Positions 8,536 to 16,435 of a stretch of DNA of 64,000 nt are shown here, piece by piece. Made by a program: the position numbers and the translations under genes. The notes below the pieces were generated by a model. It did not search any database and had not been told where the DNA came from. It was given only the letters and a program-made list of their open reading frames with translations. This DNA is from Rhodospirillum sp. (GTDB lineage Bacteria > Pseudomonadota > Alphaproteobacteria > Dongiales > Dongiaceae): contig PNKY01000010.1 in the NCBI GenBank assembly GCA_013822765.1, forward strand, positions 1 to 64,000, written 5' to 3'. How positions within the stretch are numbered: the stretch's first letter is position 1; the number at the start of each line of letters is the position of its first letter.

Positions 8536-9219
8536 ATGACCGGCTACGCACACATTGCCGCCAACCTCGCGGAGGTGAAGGCGCGGATCGCCAAGCAGGC
8601 GAAGGACTGGCAGCGTGCGCCCGACGCGGTGCACCTGGTCGCGGTCGGCAAGACCCACCCGGCGGAGGCGATCGAGGCCGCGCTTGCGGCCGGACATCGC
8701 GTGTTCGGCGAGAACCGCGTGCAGGAGGCGGCGGCGAAGTTCCCGGCGCTGCGCGTGCGCCATCCCGATCTGCGGCTGCACCTGATCGGCCCGCTGCAGA
8801 GCAACAAGATCAAGCAGGCGGTCGAGGTGTGCGACGCGATCGAGACGGTGGATCGCGACAAGCTGGCGCAAGGCCTGGCCGCGGAACTGGCGAAGAGCGG
8901 CAAGCGTCTCGACCTTTTCATCCAGGTCAATACCGGCGAGGAAGAGCAGAAGGCCGGCATCCTGCCGCGCGACGCCGACGATTTCATCCGCCGCTGCCGC
9001 GCCGAGTATCAGCTGCCGATCGTCGGCCTGATGTGCATCCCGCCGGCTGAGGAACACCCGGCGCCGCACTTCGCGCTGCTGGGGGAGATCGCCAAGCGCC
9101 ACGGCCTGGCGAAGCTCAGCATGGGCATGAGCGGCGACTACGAACTCGCGATCCAGATGGGCGCCACGCACGTGCGCGTGGGCACGGCGATCTTCGGCGT
9201 GCGCGAAGTGAAGGCATAG
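8536..9219 (+). CDS. yggS: YggS/PROSC family pyridoxal-phosphate homeostasis protein
   Basis: 227 residues, the usual family length. This is a cytosolic single-domain TIM barrel that binds PLP and buffers vitamin B6 and amino-acid metabolism. The PLP lysine is K39 in HLVAVGKTHP. Other family signatures are FGENRVQEA, LHLIGPLQSNK, ETVDR, QVNTGEEEQKAG, GLMCIPP, LSMGMSGDYELAIQMG and VRVGTAIFG. The start codon directly follows a palindromic repeat and has no clear ribosome site, so translation may be weak or leaderless. Confidence 0.95.
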   Translation: MTGYAHIAANLAEVKARIAKQAKDWQRAPDAVHLVAVGKTHPAEAIEAALAAGHRVFGENRVQEAAAKFPALRVRHPDLRLHLIGPLQSNKIKQAVEVCDAIETVDRDKLAQGLAAELAKSGKRLDLFIQVNTGEEEQKAGILPRDADDFIRRCRAEYQLPIVGLMCIPPAEEHPAPHFALLGEIAKRHGLAKLSMGMSGDYELAIQMGATHVRVGTAIFGVREVKA

Positions 9220-9259
9220 TCGCCTGCTATTTCGTCTTGTCGTCGCGACTGCGCCGCGC

Positions 9260-9529
9260 TCAGCGGCAGGAGTAACTGTTGCCGATCAGCGTGCAACTCG
9301 AACCGTCGCTGCCGTAGATCGTGTTGCCGATCTGCCGGTAGGTGGTGCCGTCGCTGCGGTGGACCATGCCGCCGATCTCGCGGTAGCTGGTTCCATCGCT
9401 GCAGTAGGTGATGGCGCCGATCAGCTTGCAGCTGACCTGCGGCGCGCCGGCACTGGTCGCAAGGCTGCCCGCGAAAAAGAATGCAAGGGCGGCCAACGCC
9501 GCCAGTCCGGCCAATCGTCCCGCGATCAT
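9260..9529 (-). CDS. Small secreted protein with three SDG repeats
   Basis: 89 residues with a signal peptide (MIAGRLAGLAALAALAFFFAG...SAGA). The mature ~60 residues are three imperfect 15-residue repeats: CSDGTSYREIGG, RSDGTTYRQIGN and GSDGSSCTLIGN. Four Cys frame the repeats (SCKLIG, YCSDG, SSCTL, YSCR) and could form disulfides in the periplasm. I chose the start at 9529 because it gives a normal signal peptide; 9568 is also possible. The family is not recognised beyond small periplasmic alphaproteobacterial proteins, and no function can be inferred. Confidence 0.7.
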   Translation of the reverse strand: MIAGRLAGLAALAALAFFFAGSLATSAGAPQVSCKLIGAITYCSDGTSYREIGGMVHRSDGTTYRQIGNTIYGSDGSSCTLIGNSYSCR

Positions 9530-9626
9530 GTCTCGGCCCTCCGTTCCCCAACGGCGTGAAGGTGCCACAACCTAGAGGGTTGTGTTGCAGCGGAGGGATG
9601 ATGGAGCAGGGGCGGCCAGGCGCGCG

Positions 9627-10142
9627 CTATATGGCGCGGATGACGACCGCATCGCTGACGCCGACATTGGAGAGAATTGTCAGCAGGTCTTCGCGCTGGA
9701 ACGCGATGCAGCCGGCGGTCGGGCCCCAGTCGTCGCGCGCGACATGCAGGAACACGGCGCTGCCGGCGCCCGGCACCACCGGATCGTCGTTGTGGCCGAT
9801 GACGACCACCAGGTCGTAGAGCGGAGTCTCCAGCCACATCTCCTCATGGCGCGCCGGATGCGGCAGCCGGACCGGCTTGTTGTAGTCGGGCGAGGCGGGA
9901 TCGTCGCACCAGCCGTCGTCGCGTTCGATGTGGCGCGCGGGCAGGCGGGTCTCGATCCGGGCGACGCGGTCGGCGCGATAGAGCAGGCGGCGGAACGGGA
10001 AGCGGCAGATCGGCGTGCCGCCGTCGCCCTCGCGCTTGTCGGCGACGAGTCCGGCGCGGCCGAGCGCGCAGTCGAATGTGCGATCACCGAGGCGCGCAAC
10101 GCCGCGGGTCTCGCCCATCGGTGCCGTGACGATCAGGTCCAT
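9627..10142 (-). CDS. L,D-transpeptidase (YkuD-fold) family protein
   Basis: 171 residues. The C-terminal half has the catalytic pattern of the YkuD domain: H133 in SAVFLHVARDD, then GPTAGCIAF with nucleophile C145 and a following hydrophobic block. An internal HNDDP segment is typical of the short alphaproteobacterial branch. There is no obvious signal peptide, so it is either cytosolic or exported by an unrecognised route. Role by family: transfer reactions on peptidoglycan peptides (L,D cross-links) or a related activity. It stands alone between unrelated genes on the same strand. Confidence 0.85.
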   Translation of the reverse strand: MDLIVTAPMGETRGVARLGDRTFDCALGRAGLVADKREGDGGTPICRFPFRRLLYRADRVARIETRLPARHIERDDGWCDDPASPDYNKPVRLPHPARHEEMWLETPLYDLVVVIGHNDDPVVPGAGSAVFLHVARDDWGPTAGCIAFQREDLLTILSNVGVSDAVVIRAI

Positions 10143-10175
10143 GCGGCGAGGTTAGCAGACGGAGACGCGGCGCGC

Positions 10176-11282
10176 CTATTTGTTCGAGCCGCGGCGGATG
10201 GCGGCGGCGTCGGTCAGCTGGGTGGCGGAGGCGGTGTTGACGCTGACATCGCCCATCGGTTCGTCGCCCGGTGTCGTGTCGCCCGGCGCCGCTTCGCCGG
10301 TGTCGAATACGGCGGCGATGGCGTTGTGCGCCATGCTCTCGCCGGTCACGTCGCGGAAGGCGAGGTCGACCGCGGTCGAGGCGCCGGCGATCGGTCCGAA
10401 TGCCACGTCCACCATGCGCGCGGCGCCATAGATCTCGTCGCCGGTGATGGCGCGATAGGCCATGTTGACGAACGGAATGTGCTGCAGCGGGTTGACGAGG
10501 TCGAGGAAATCGTCCCAGCCGAACTCGCCGTCGGGGCCGAGGAACAGCTCGCGCGACCTCTGGCTCTCCACCACGCGCCACTTCTGGCCGTACAGCATCT
10601 CGCGCTCGTCCTTGTCGGGCAGGCGTGTCAGCTCCCAAGCGCCGTCGGCGCCGCGCCGCGCGCCGGGGATCGGGCCGCGCTCGCCGGGTCGCGATGGGGC
10701 AGGCTCGGCCGCTGGCGGCAGGGCTGCCGATTGGGCCCGTGCGTTGAGCACGGCGTCGGCGACGTCGCTGGCGGACACATCCGGCGCGGTCGGGTCCAGC
10801 GCGTAGTCGAGCGCGTCGCCCGCAATCGCGCCGGTCTCGGCATCGGGCGTGGCGGCCATGGGTGAGCCGCCGGCGGCGGTGGCCAGGGATGCCGGATCGA
10901 TCGGTGCGGCGGCCTGGGCCGATGCGTTGTGCCGGAGCGTTTCGGGCAGCTGGCTCACGTCGACGCCGAGGGCGGCAAGTTGTGCCGGGCTGAGGGTCGG
11001 AACACCACTCGGAACACCACGGGGCGTGGGGGCCGACGCGGCCGCGGCGGGGGGTGCCGGCGGGGGTGTCACGGCCTCCTTCCGGGCGGCGGCGAGATAA
11101 GCCTTGAACTGCTCCTGATCGATCGAGCCGGGACGCAGCTTGCCGCCGGAAATTCCCCCCGGATCATAGAGATAGGCGGCGCGCGGGATCGCGACCCGGG
11201 GCGGGCCGGAGGCGACGGCCGGGCTCGCGGCGGCGAACGGATCCGCGCGGCCCGAGATCATCTGGATTGGCATTTGTGCCAT
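10176..11282 (-). CDS. Unrecognised protein with NPLQHIP domain, no signal peptide (paralog A)
   Basis: 368 residues. The N-terminal half is low-complexity, rich in Ala and Pro. The C-terminal domain (~205-328) contains WELTRLPDKDEREMLYGQKW, then FGWDDFLDLVNPLQHIP (NPLQHIP at 264-270), then AYRAITGDEIYGAARMVDVAFGP. The next gene at 11414-12277 has the same domain and the same ending (RRGSNK versus RRGSNQ). Both also share an earlier RPGxxDQxxF motif. I do not recognise a named family, though similar NPLQHIP stretches occur in other alphaproteobacterial hypotheticals as I recall. Unlike its paralog it has no signal peptide. Confidence 0.72.
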   Translation of the reverse strand: MAQMPIQMISGRADPFAAASPAVASGPPRVAIPRAAYLYDPGGISGGKLRPGSIDQEQFKAYLAAARKEAVTPPPAPPAAAASAPTPRGVPSGVPTLSPAQLAALGVDVSQLPETLRHNASAQAAAPIDPASLATAAGGSPMAATPDAETGAIAGDALDYALDPTAPDVSASDVADAVLNARAQSAALPPAAEPAPSRPGERGPIPGARRGADGAWELTRLPDKDEREMLYGQKWRVVESQRSRELFLGPDGEFGWDDFLDLVNPLQHIPFVNMAYRAITGDEIYGAARMVDVAFGPIAGASTAVDLAFRDVTGESMAHNAIAAVFDTGEAAPGDTTPGDEPMGDVSVNTASATQLTDAAAIRRGSNK

Positions 11283-11365
11283 GGCGTTCTTCCTGACGGG
11301 CGTTCTGCCCTGTCAGGACTAATGCACGTGGCGGGCCAGATTGAGGGGGTAGATCACAAGGATTA

Positions 11366-11410
11366 GATGCCAGATGTCAGAGGCGACTCTGACACCCGAT
11401 CTCTGGCATC
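11366..11410. promoter_or_regulatory. Long hairpin between the two NPLQHIP paralogs
   Basis: Outer arms GATGCCAGA / TCTGGCATC and inner arms TGTCAGAG / CTCTGACA close a GCGA (GNRA) tetraloop, with a single 7-base bulge. That makes 17 perfect pairs. It begins 3 bases beyond the stop of the upstream gene. No T run follows on the minus strand, so it may be an RNA stabiliser, a processing site or a factor-dependent terminator rather than an intrinsic terminator. Confidence 0.7.
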
Positions 11411-11413
11411 CGA

Positions 11414-12277
11414 CTACTGGTTGGAGCCGCGGCGGAGGATGGGGTCGCGGTCGGCGAGCTGCTGGCTGGCGGTGGTGTAGAGGCCGGCTACATCGTCTTC
11501 GCGGGCGCGCGGGCCGAACACGGCGGCGACTGCGTTGTCCTCGAAACTCTGGCCGGTGGTCGACTGGTACGCCAGCTGGAACACCGTGCCGAAACCGGCG
11601 GCCGGGCCGAAGCCGATGTCGATCAGGCTGGCCGCGCCATAGATCTTGTCGCCGGTGGCGGCGCGGTAGGCGATGTTGACCAGCGGAATATGCTGCAGCG
11701 GATTGACCAGGTCGGCGAAGTCGTCCCAGCCGAACGCGCGGTCGGGGCCGAAGAACAGGATCTGCGATTCGATGCTCTCGACCACGCGCCAGCGCTGGCC
11801 GACCAGCATGTCCTGCTCGTCCTGGGTCGGCAGGCGCGGGAACTCCCACACGCCGTCGGCGCCGAGATGCGAGCGCGGCAGGATGCCGGGCTCGCCCCAG
11901 CTGGCAGAGGCGGTCTGCAACTCCAGCACATCGCCGTCATTGGTGACGACCTGCGGACCGAGGGCGGCGAGCGCCTCGAGCGTCGAGGTGTCGACGGTCG
12001 GATCGGCGCTCACTTCCTGGATGTATTTGGCGAAATGGCCCTGGTCGACGGTGCCCGGGCGCATCTCGGTGATGGAGAACTTGGGCGAATCCCACGACTG
12101 GCCGGCGCGCAGGCGCGCCATCAGGTAGGAGTCGGCCTGGATCTCCTCAGGGGTGCGCGTCTCGTCGGCAGAGGCGGGAATGGCATAAGCAGCGATGAGA
12201 GCGGCAGCGAGCGCGGCGGCGATGAGGTTGCCGCACAGCCGGCTGGTCTTGGTCTCGGACGGTCCCATCATCAACAT
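11414..12277 (-). CDS. Unrecognised secreted protein with NPLQHIP domain (paralog B)
   Basis: 287 residues. It has an N-terminal signal peptide (LIAAALAAALIAAYAIPASA, then DETRTPEE). Motif RPGTVDQGHFAKY at ~73-85 matches paralog A. The shared domain runs ~139-255 with FPRLPTQDEQDMLVGQRWRV, then FGWDDFADLVNPLQHIP (192-198), then AYRAATGDKIYGAASLIDIGFGP. It ends in RRGSNQ. Being exported, it should act in the periplasm or outside. It precedes paralog A on the same strand, separated by a 17-bp hairpin, so the two may be one transcript with differential expression. Function unknown. Confidence 0.75.
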   Translation of the reverse strand: MLMMGPSETKTSRLCGNLIAAALAAALIAAYAIPASADETRTPEEIQADSYLMARLRAGQSWDSPKFSITEMRPGTVDQGHFAKYIQEVSADPTVDTSTLEALAALGPQVVTNDGDVLELQTASASWGEPGILPRSHLGADGVWEFPRLPTQDEQDMLVGQRWRVVESIESQILFFGPDRAFGWDDFADLVNPLQHIPLVNIAYRAATGDKIYGAASLIDIGFGPAAGFGTVFQLAYQSTTGQSFEDNAVAAVFGPRAREDDVAGLYTTASQQLADRDPILRRGSNQ

Positions 12278-12455
12278 GACGCTGCCCCATGGCGTTATTG
12301 CACCGTTAAGAAAATCACGCCGTTGGTTAAGAATCGTCTAACTTGGCTAGGATTGGGGGGCGGAATTCGCGTTAAAGGCGATCTTCATCGCCAGAATCGG
12401 CATTCTCGCCGGCCTCAGAGCGCGACCAGCGCGACCAGGAGGATGGCGATGACTA

Positions 12456-12490
12456 GGGCCACGACCGTTCCCGGTCGCGGCCCTTTGCTT
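12456..12490 (+). terminator. Terminator-like hairpin in the 12278-12550 intergenic region
   Basis: Arms GGGCC-A-CGACCG and CGGTCG-C-GGCCC (one mismatch) close TTCC and are followed by TTTGCTT. No plus-strand gene is seen upstream within the gap, so either a short untranslated or tiny transcript ends here or the hairpin shields the arsR promoter from read-through. Confidence 0.6.
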
Positions 12491-12512
12491 GACGGACTGT
12501 GCCAGAGTCGAT

Positions 12513-12532
12513 ATTTAAGAAATTACTTAAAT
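12513..12532. promoter_or_regulatory. Inverted repeat, probable ArsR operator
   Basis: ATTTAAG - AAATTA - CTTAAAT is a perfect 7-bp inverted repeat starting 38 bases before the GTG start of the ArsR-type gene. Winged-helix ArsR dimers bind such AT-rich dyads and commonly repress their own operon. Confidence 0.6.
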
Positions 12533-12550
12533 GACTTTGGATAAGAGAAC

Positions 12551-12895
12551 GTGCTTTCTCAGGAACTTACTCAGACCTTCGCGGCGCTCGGCGATCCGAC
12601 CCGGTTTGCGATTCTGAGCAAGCTGGCGACCGACGGTGACATGACGGTCCAGGAAATCGCACAACCCTTCGCCATGAGCCTGGCGGCCGTATCGCAGCAC
12701 CTGAAGGTCTTGGAGCGCGCCGGACTTATCTCCCGCCGACGCGAAGGCCAGCGGCGCCCGTGCCACCTGCGTGTCGAGCGTCTGGCGGAAGCCGCCCGTT
12801 GGTTCGAACACACCCGACAGGCGTGGCAAGCGCACCTCGATCGTCTCGAACGCTTCCTCGCAAGCGTCGAATCCTCGAAACCAAACGGAAGGTGA
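12551..12895 (+). CDS. ArsR/SmtB-family winged-helix regulator
   Basis: 114 residues with a GTG start. The helix-turn-helix core is FAALGDPTRFAILSKLATDG...VQEIAQPFAMSLAAVSQHLKVLERAGLISRRREGQRRPCHL. It lacks the metal-binding ELCVCD motif of true arsenic sensors. It belongs to the branch that sits directly before an SRPBCC gene, here 5 bases downstream. The C-terminal helix (RQAWQAHLDRLERFL) is the dimerisation part. Probable autorepressor of the two-gene operon through the dyad at 12513. Confidence 0.92.
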   Translation: MLSQELTQTFAALGDPTRFAILSKLATDGDMTVQEIAQPFAMSLAAVSQHLKVLERAGLISRRREGQRRPCHLRVERLAEAARWFEHTRQAWQAHLDRLERFLASVESSKPNGR

Positions 12896-12900
12896 CGCCA

Positions 12901-13380
12901 GTGGCATCCCATGACTCCCGTACGACGTGGGCGCCCGAGCGCGAAATCGTGTTGTGTCGCGTGATCGCCGCACCGCGCGAACGCGTGTTCATGGCCTGGA
13001 CCGATCCCAAGCAGATCGTGCAGTGGTTCGGACCGGATGGATTCAAAGTGGAGAATCTGGAGTGTGACATCCGCCCGGGCGGCCGCTGGCGCTTCGTCTA
13101 CACCGGCCCTGACGGAACGAAATACGACAACCGTATGGTCTTCTTGCGCGTGGAGGCGCCGCGGTTGATCGAAATCGAGCACGGATCGGATAAGGATGAC
13201 GATCCGGCCCGCTTTCACGTCACGGTGACATTCGACGAGCAGAGCGACGGCAAGTGTGTGCTCACCATGCGCCAGCTGCATCCGACCAAGGCGCAGCGTG
13301 ACGCCGGCATCGGATTCGGCGCGGTCGAGCTCGGCTATCAGACCCTCGGCAAACTAGCCAAGCATGTCGGCGCGAATTGA
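12901..13380 (+). CDS. SRPBCC / AHSA1-like domain protein
   Basis: 159 residues. The GTG start at 12901 is preceded by GGAAGGTGA. This is a START-like helix-grip fold of the AHSA1 type: LCRVIAAPRERVFMAWTDPKQIVQWFGPDGF, then CDIRPGGRWRFVYTGPDG, LIEIEHG, and the C-terminal helix GYQTLGKLAKHV. The family binds hydrophobic ligands or acts with Hsp90; ArsR-linked members are of unknown function. It is almost certainly co-transcribed with the ArsR gene. Confidence 0.9.
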   Translation: MASHDSRTTWAPEREIVLCRVIAAPRERVFMAWTDPKQIVQWFGPDGFKVENLECDIRPGGRWRFVYTGPDGTKYDNRMVFLRVEAPRLIEIEHGSDKDDDPARFHVTVTFDEQSDGKCVLTMRQLHPTKAQRDAGIGFGAVELGYQTLGKLAKHVGAN

Positions 13381-13416
13381 TCGTGCTCATCGCGTCCATG
13401 GCGACGCGCTAGCGAG

Positions 13417-14556
13417 CTAGAACATGTGCCCGAAGCGGCGTGCCTTGGTGACCAGGTACTGGGTGTTGTGCTGGTTCGAGGGGAAGATGTGCGGCACGCG
13501 CTCGATCACGCGGATGCCGCATTGCTCCAGGCCGCTCATCTTTTCCGGATTGTTGGTGAGCAGGCGCACGGCGGAGTGGCCGAGCTGGCGCAGCATCTCG
13601 GCGGCGGGCTGGTAGACGCGCTCGTCGGCGCCGAAGCCCAGCTGCAGATTCGCTTCGAGCGTATCGGCGCCGTCATCCTGCAGGTTGTAGGCGCGCAGCT
13701 TGTTGATGAGGCCGATGCCGCGGCCTTCCTGCGCGAGATAGAGCACGATGCCGGAGCCGCTCTTCGCGATGGTCTCGATCGCGCCGCGCAGCTGATCGCC
13801 GCAGTCGCAGCGCAGCGAGCCTAAGAGATCGCCGGTGAAGCACTCGGAGTGCAAGCGGATCAGCACCGGCTGCGCCGGATCGGGATTGCCGATCACGATC
13901 GCCAAGTGCTCCTTGCCGCCGTCGGCCGGGCGGAAGGCGATGATCTCGGTGTTCTCCGCGCCATGCAGCGGCACGCGCGCGGAGCCGACGCGCTTCAAGG
14001 AACCCGCGAGCGCGCGCTGGTGCGCGGCGAGCCCGGTGCAATCGAGCACGAAGGTCTCGTCGACCCAGTTGCCGAGCGCTTCTGGCGGCAGCGCGATCAT
14101 GATGGCGGCGGGCAGCAGGCGCGCGGCCTTCGCCAGATCGATCGCGGCCTCGGCCAGCTTCAGCGGCAGGTCGTCGGTCAGCGTGACGCCGAGCGCCGGC
14201 GTGTCGCGGGTCTCGACCGTGGGGTCGGCGAGTTGGCGGACGGCTTCCGCGCCGATCGCCGCCGGCAGCTGGCAGATTGCCAGCGCGCGGCCGGCGCTGC
14301 CCGGCGGCATCAGGCCGAGGTCGGCGGCGCGCGAGGCGGTGAGGATGAGGCGCGGGCCGCTGCTGGAGTCCGGGCCCTCGGGGCTGGCGGATTGCAGGTT
14401 GGCGAAGCTCGCTTCCTCGACCATCTCGGCGGCGAGCGCGATGGCGGCAAAGCCCCGTCCGGTCAGCCCGATGGCTCCGCCGCGGCGCAGCTCCGCCAGG
14501 CACCGTTCGACGGTGGCGCGGTAGCTGGCGCTGCGGGCCTGGAAATCGCTGTTCAT
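13417..14556 (-). CDS. ribA: GTP cyclohydrolase II (RibA) with a degenerate N-terminal domain
   Basis: 379 residues. Residues ~200-379 are a full GTP cyclohydrolase II, which opens the imidazole ring of GTP as the first step of riboflavin synthesis. Zn-binding Cys are C239, C250 and C252 (HSECFTGDLLGSLRCDCGDQ). Catalytic and GTP-binding residues lie in AQEGRGIGLINKLRAYNLQ and LLTNNPEKM. The N-terminal ~190 residues occupy the place of a DHBP synthase (RibB) domain but show none of its acidic active-site motifs, so the RibB half appears inactive. A separate ribB would then be needed elsewhere. Confidence 0.92.
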   Translation of the reverse strand: MNSDFQARSASYRATVERCLAELRRGGAIGLTGRGFAAIALAAEMVEEASFANLQSASPEGPDSSSGPRLILTASRAADLGLMPPGSAGRALAICQLPAAIGAEAVRQLADPTVETRDTPALGVTLTDDLPLKLAEAAIDLAKAARLLPAAIMIALPPEALGNWVDETFVLDCTGLAAHQRALAGSLKRVGSARVPLHGAENTEIIAFRPADGGKEHLAIVIGNPDPAQPVLIRLHSECFTGDLLGSLRCDCGDQLRGAIETIAKSGSGIVLYLAQEGRGIGLINKLRAYNLQDDGADTLEANLQLGFGADERVYQPAAEMLRQLGHSAVRLLTNNPEKMSGLEQCGIRVIERVPHIFPSNQHNTQYLVTKARRFGHMF

Positions 14557-14723
14557 GCCTGGATATGGCTACCGGCCGCGTGACGGGTCAAGCCCTGGGG
14601 GCCGCGGCATGGATGCTTTGCCCCGGGCGGGCATGGTTAAGGACGGGGGAAGCAGCTTGTTTCCCGCTGTTCCAAGGTGTTATGTGACCCCCAGGGACAG
14701 GACAGACACCTAAGGGGAGCCCC

Positions 14724-15419
14724 ATGCCCGCTGCCGCGGCAAAGAAAATCCTGCTGGTCGATGACGACGACAACCTGCGCCGGACGCTGGCCGAGCAGCT
14801 GGCGCTGGACGGCGAGTTCGAGGCGACCGAGGCGGCGACCGCGACCGAGGGGCTGCAGAAGGCCAAGGCCGGGCAGTTCGACGTGATCCTGCTGGATGTC
14901 GGCCTGCCCGACGGCGACGGGCGCGAGCTGTGCAGGGAGATGCGGCGGGCCCAGATCGCGGCCCCGATCATCATGCTGACCGCGGTCGACGGCGAGGCCG
15001 ACACCATCCGCGGCCTCGATTCCGGCGCCAACGACTACGTCACCAAGCCGTTCCGCCTGGGCGAGCTGGTGGCCCGGGTGCGCGCCCATCTGCGCCAGCA
15101 CGAGCACAGCGAGGACGCGGTGCTGCATATCGGGCCGTACGTGTTCAAGCCGGCGGTCAAGATGCTGGTCGAGGAAGCGGCCAAGAAGAAGATCCGCCTG
15201 ACCGAGAAAGAGGCGGCGATCCTCAAGTATCTCTACCGCGCCGGCCCGAAGTCGGTGAGCCGCGAGACCTTGCTCGGCGAGGTCTGGGGCTACAACGCCG
15301 GCGTCACCACCCACACGCTGGAGACTCATGTCTATCGCTTGCGCCAGAAGATCGAGAAAGATCTCGGCAAGCCGGCGATCCTGGTCACGGACCAGGGCGG
15401 GTATAGGCTGGTGCCTTAG
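14724..15419 (+). CDS. OmpR-family response regulator
   Basis: 231 residues. The receiver domain (7-120) has the acidic pocket DDDD, phospho-acceptor D58 (LLDVGLPDGDG), MLTA and the switch lysine in YVTKPF. A winged-helix effector domain follows (KIRLTEKEAAILKYLYRAGPKSVSRETLLGEVWGY...HTLETHVYRLRQKIEKD...DQGGYRLVP). The segment between the domains is unusually basic (VEEAAKKKI). No partner histidine kinase is adjacent; the nearest is 10 kb away. Likely a transcription factor controlling an unlinked regulon. Confidence 0.93.
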   Translation: MPAAAAKKILLVDDDDNLRRTLAEQLALDGEFEATEAATATEGLQKAKAGQFDVILLDVGLPDGDGRELCREMRRAQIAAPIIMLTAVDGEADTIRGLDSGANDYVTKPFRLGELVARVRAHLRQHEHSEDAVLHIGPYVFKPAVKMLVEEAAKKKIRLTEKEAAILKYLYRAGPKSVSRETLLGEVWGYNAGVTTHTLETHVYRLRQKIEKDLGKPAILVTDQGGYRLVP

Positions 15420-15446
15420 CTCTTACACGCGCAACGCGCGCCGCGC

Positions 15447-15483
15447 GCTCCTGTTTACAGAATAGATCAACCGAAACAGGAGC
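15447..15483 (+). promoter_or_regulatory. Leader hairpin that hides the ribosome binding site of the next gene
   Basis: GCTCCTGTTT and AAACAGGAGC form a perfect 10-bp stem around a 17-base AT-rich loop. The right arm contains the Shine-Dalgarno AGGAG, six bases before ATG 15489. The stem must open for translation, which suggests temperature- or factor-controlled expression. Confidence 0.6.
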
Positions 15484-15488
15484 GATTC

Positions 15489-15845
15489 ATGAATCGCATC
15501 ATCATGGCGCTTGCCTTGGGTCTTGCGTTTGCGCCGGGCGTGGCCCTGGCGCAGGACAATGACGCGCCGGCGCCCACCGACACCACGCCGGCGCCGTCGG
15601 CGGATTGCGCCACGCTCGACTGCAACACCAATCGCAACCAGCAGGACAACCTCAACAACAACAGCGGCACGCCGAGCGCGCCGGATTCACTTGGCGAGGA
15701 TCAGGGCACGACCGGCGGCAGCGGCACGCTCACGCCGACCACGCCCAATGACTCGCTAAGCGGCGACGACAACCGCGGCGGACTGGACTCGGGCGGATCG
15801 TCCGGCGGCGGGCTCTCGGGCGGCAATTCCGGCGGCGGATTGTAG
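15489..15845 (+). CDS. Small secreted Asn/Gly/Ser-rich protein
   Basis: 118 residues with a clear signal peptide (MNRIIMALALGLAFAPGVALAQ). The mature chain is low complexity: Pro/Thr/Ala, then one Cys pair (DCATLDCNTNRNQQDN), then Asn, then a C-terminal Gly/Ser tail. It looks intrinsically disordered and periplasmic or extracellular. Function unknown. The leader hairpin at 15447-15483 and a good terminator at 15875 show it is a discrete, probably regulated transcript. Confidence 0.75.
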   Translation: MNRIIMALALGLAFAPGVALAQDNDAPAPTDTTPAPSADCATLDCNTNRNQQDNLNNNSGTPSAPDSLGEDQGTTGGSGTLTPTTPNDSLSGDDNRGGLDSGGSSGGGLSGGNSGGGL

Positions 15846-15874
15846 GAGAGCGCTACACACGAGGAACAAGAAAC

Positions 15875-15904
15875 CGGAGCCCTTCGCGGGCTCCGTTTTC
15901 TATT
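15875..15904 (+). terminator. Rho-independent terminator
   Basis: Stem CGGAGCCC / GGGCTCCG with loop TTCGC followed by TTTTCTATT, 27 bases past the stop of the small secreted protein. Confidence 0.9.
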
Positions 15905-15921
15905 CCACCAAGTGATCGACT

Positions 15922-16359
15922 CTATGGGCGATGATCATGGGGCGCCGCGCCAGCGGCGTGTCCGCGCGCGGGGCGCGCCTTCGATGCTTTCCCGGGTTCG
16001 CGCGCGTCGAACCTGGTACGCGCGCCGTGGATCGCGCCGCGATGGTCGATCGCCCACATGGCAAGGGCCGAGACCGGCGCGATCAGGGAGCGGCCGAGCG
16101 CGGTGAGCTCGTATTCGACCCGCGGCGGCACCGACGGGTAGACCGTGCGCGTCACCAGGCCGTCGCGCTCGAGCGCGCGCAGGGTTAGCGTCAGCATGCG
16201 CTGCGAAATGCCGTCGATGGTGCGCTTCAGCTCGTTGAAGCGCATCGGGCCGCGGCCGAGGATCTTGACCACCAGCACGGTCCATTTGTCGCCGACGCGC
16301 TGCAGCACCTCGCTGACCGCCTGGCAGTTCTCGGAGAGATAGCGCTTGTCCGGTTTCAT
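15922..16359 (-). CDS. HxlR-family winged-helix regulator
   Basis: 145 residues from ATG 16359. The HxlR core is NCQAVSEVLQRVGDKWTVLVVKILGRGPMRFNELKRTIDGISQRMLTLTLRALERDGLVTRTVY...VEYELTALGRSL. The start agrees with the typical conserved Cys lying about ten residues in. It is divergent from the FMN-reductase gene at 16480 and probably controls it in response to electrophiles or redox stress, as many HxlR proteins do. The C-terminal ~35 residues are basic and unconserved. Confidence 0.92.
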   Translation of the reverse strand: MKPDKRYLSENCQAVSEVLQRVGDKWTVLVVKILGRGPMRFNELKRTIDGISQRMLTLTLRALERDGLVTRTVYPSVPPRVEYELTALGRSLIAPVSALAMWAIDHRGAIHGARTRFDAREPGKASKARPARGHAAGAAPHDHRP

Positions 16360-16435
16360 GGATGTGCCCTTGTTCCGTACGTGTGCCTTCTTGCGCGAAG
16401 CATCACTGGTCACATATTTAGCGTGAGGAACAAAA

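Noticed and set aside
12425..12480. Tiny hydrophobic minus-strand frame reading VALVIAILLVALVAL before arsR
   Set aside because: There is no ATG, the frame runs through the terminator hairpin and no ribosome site is visible, so it is not called as a gene.
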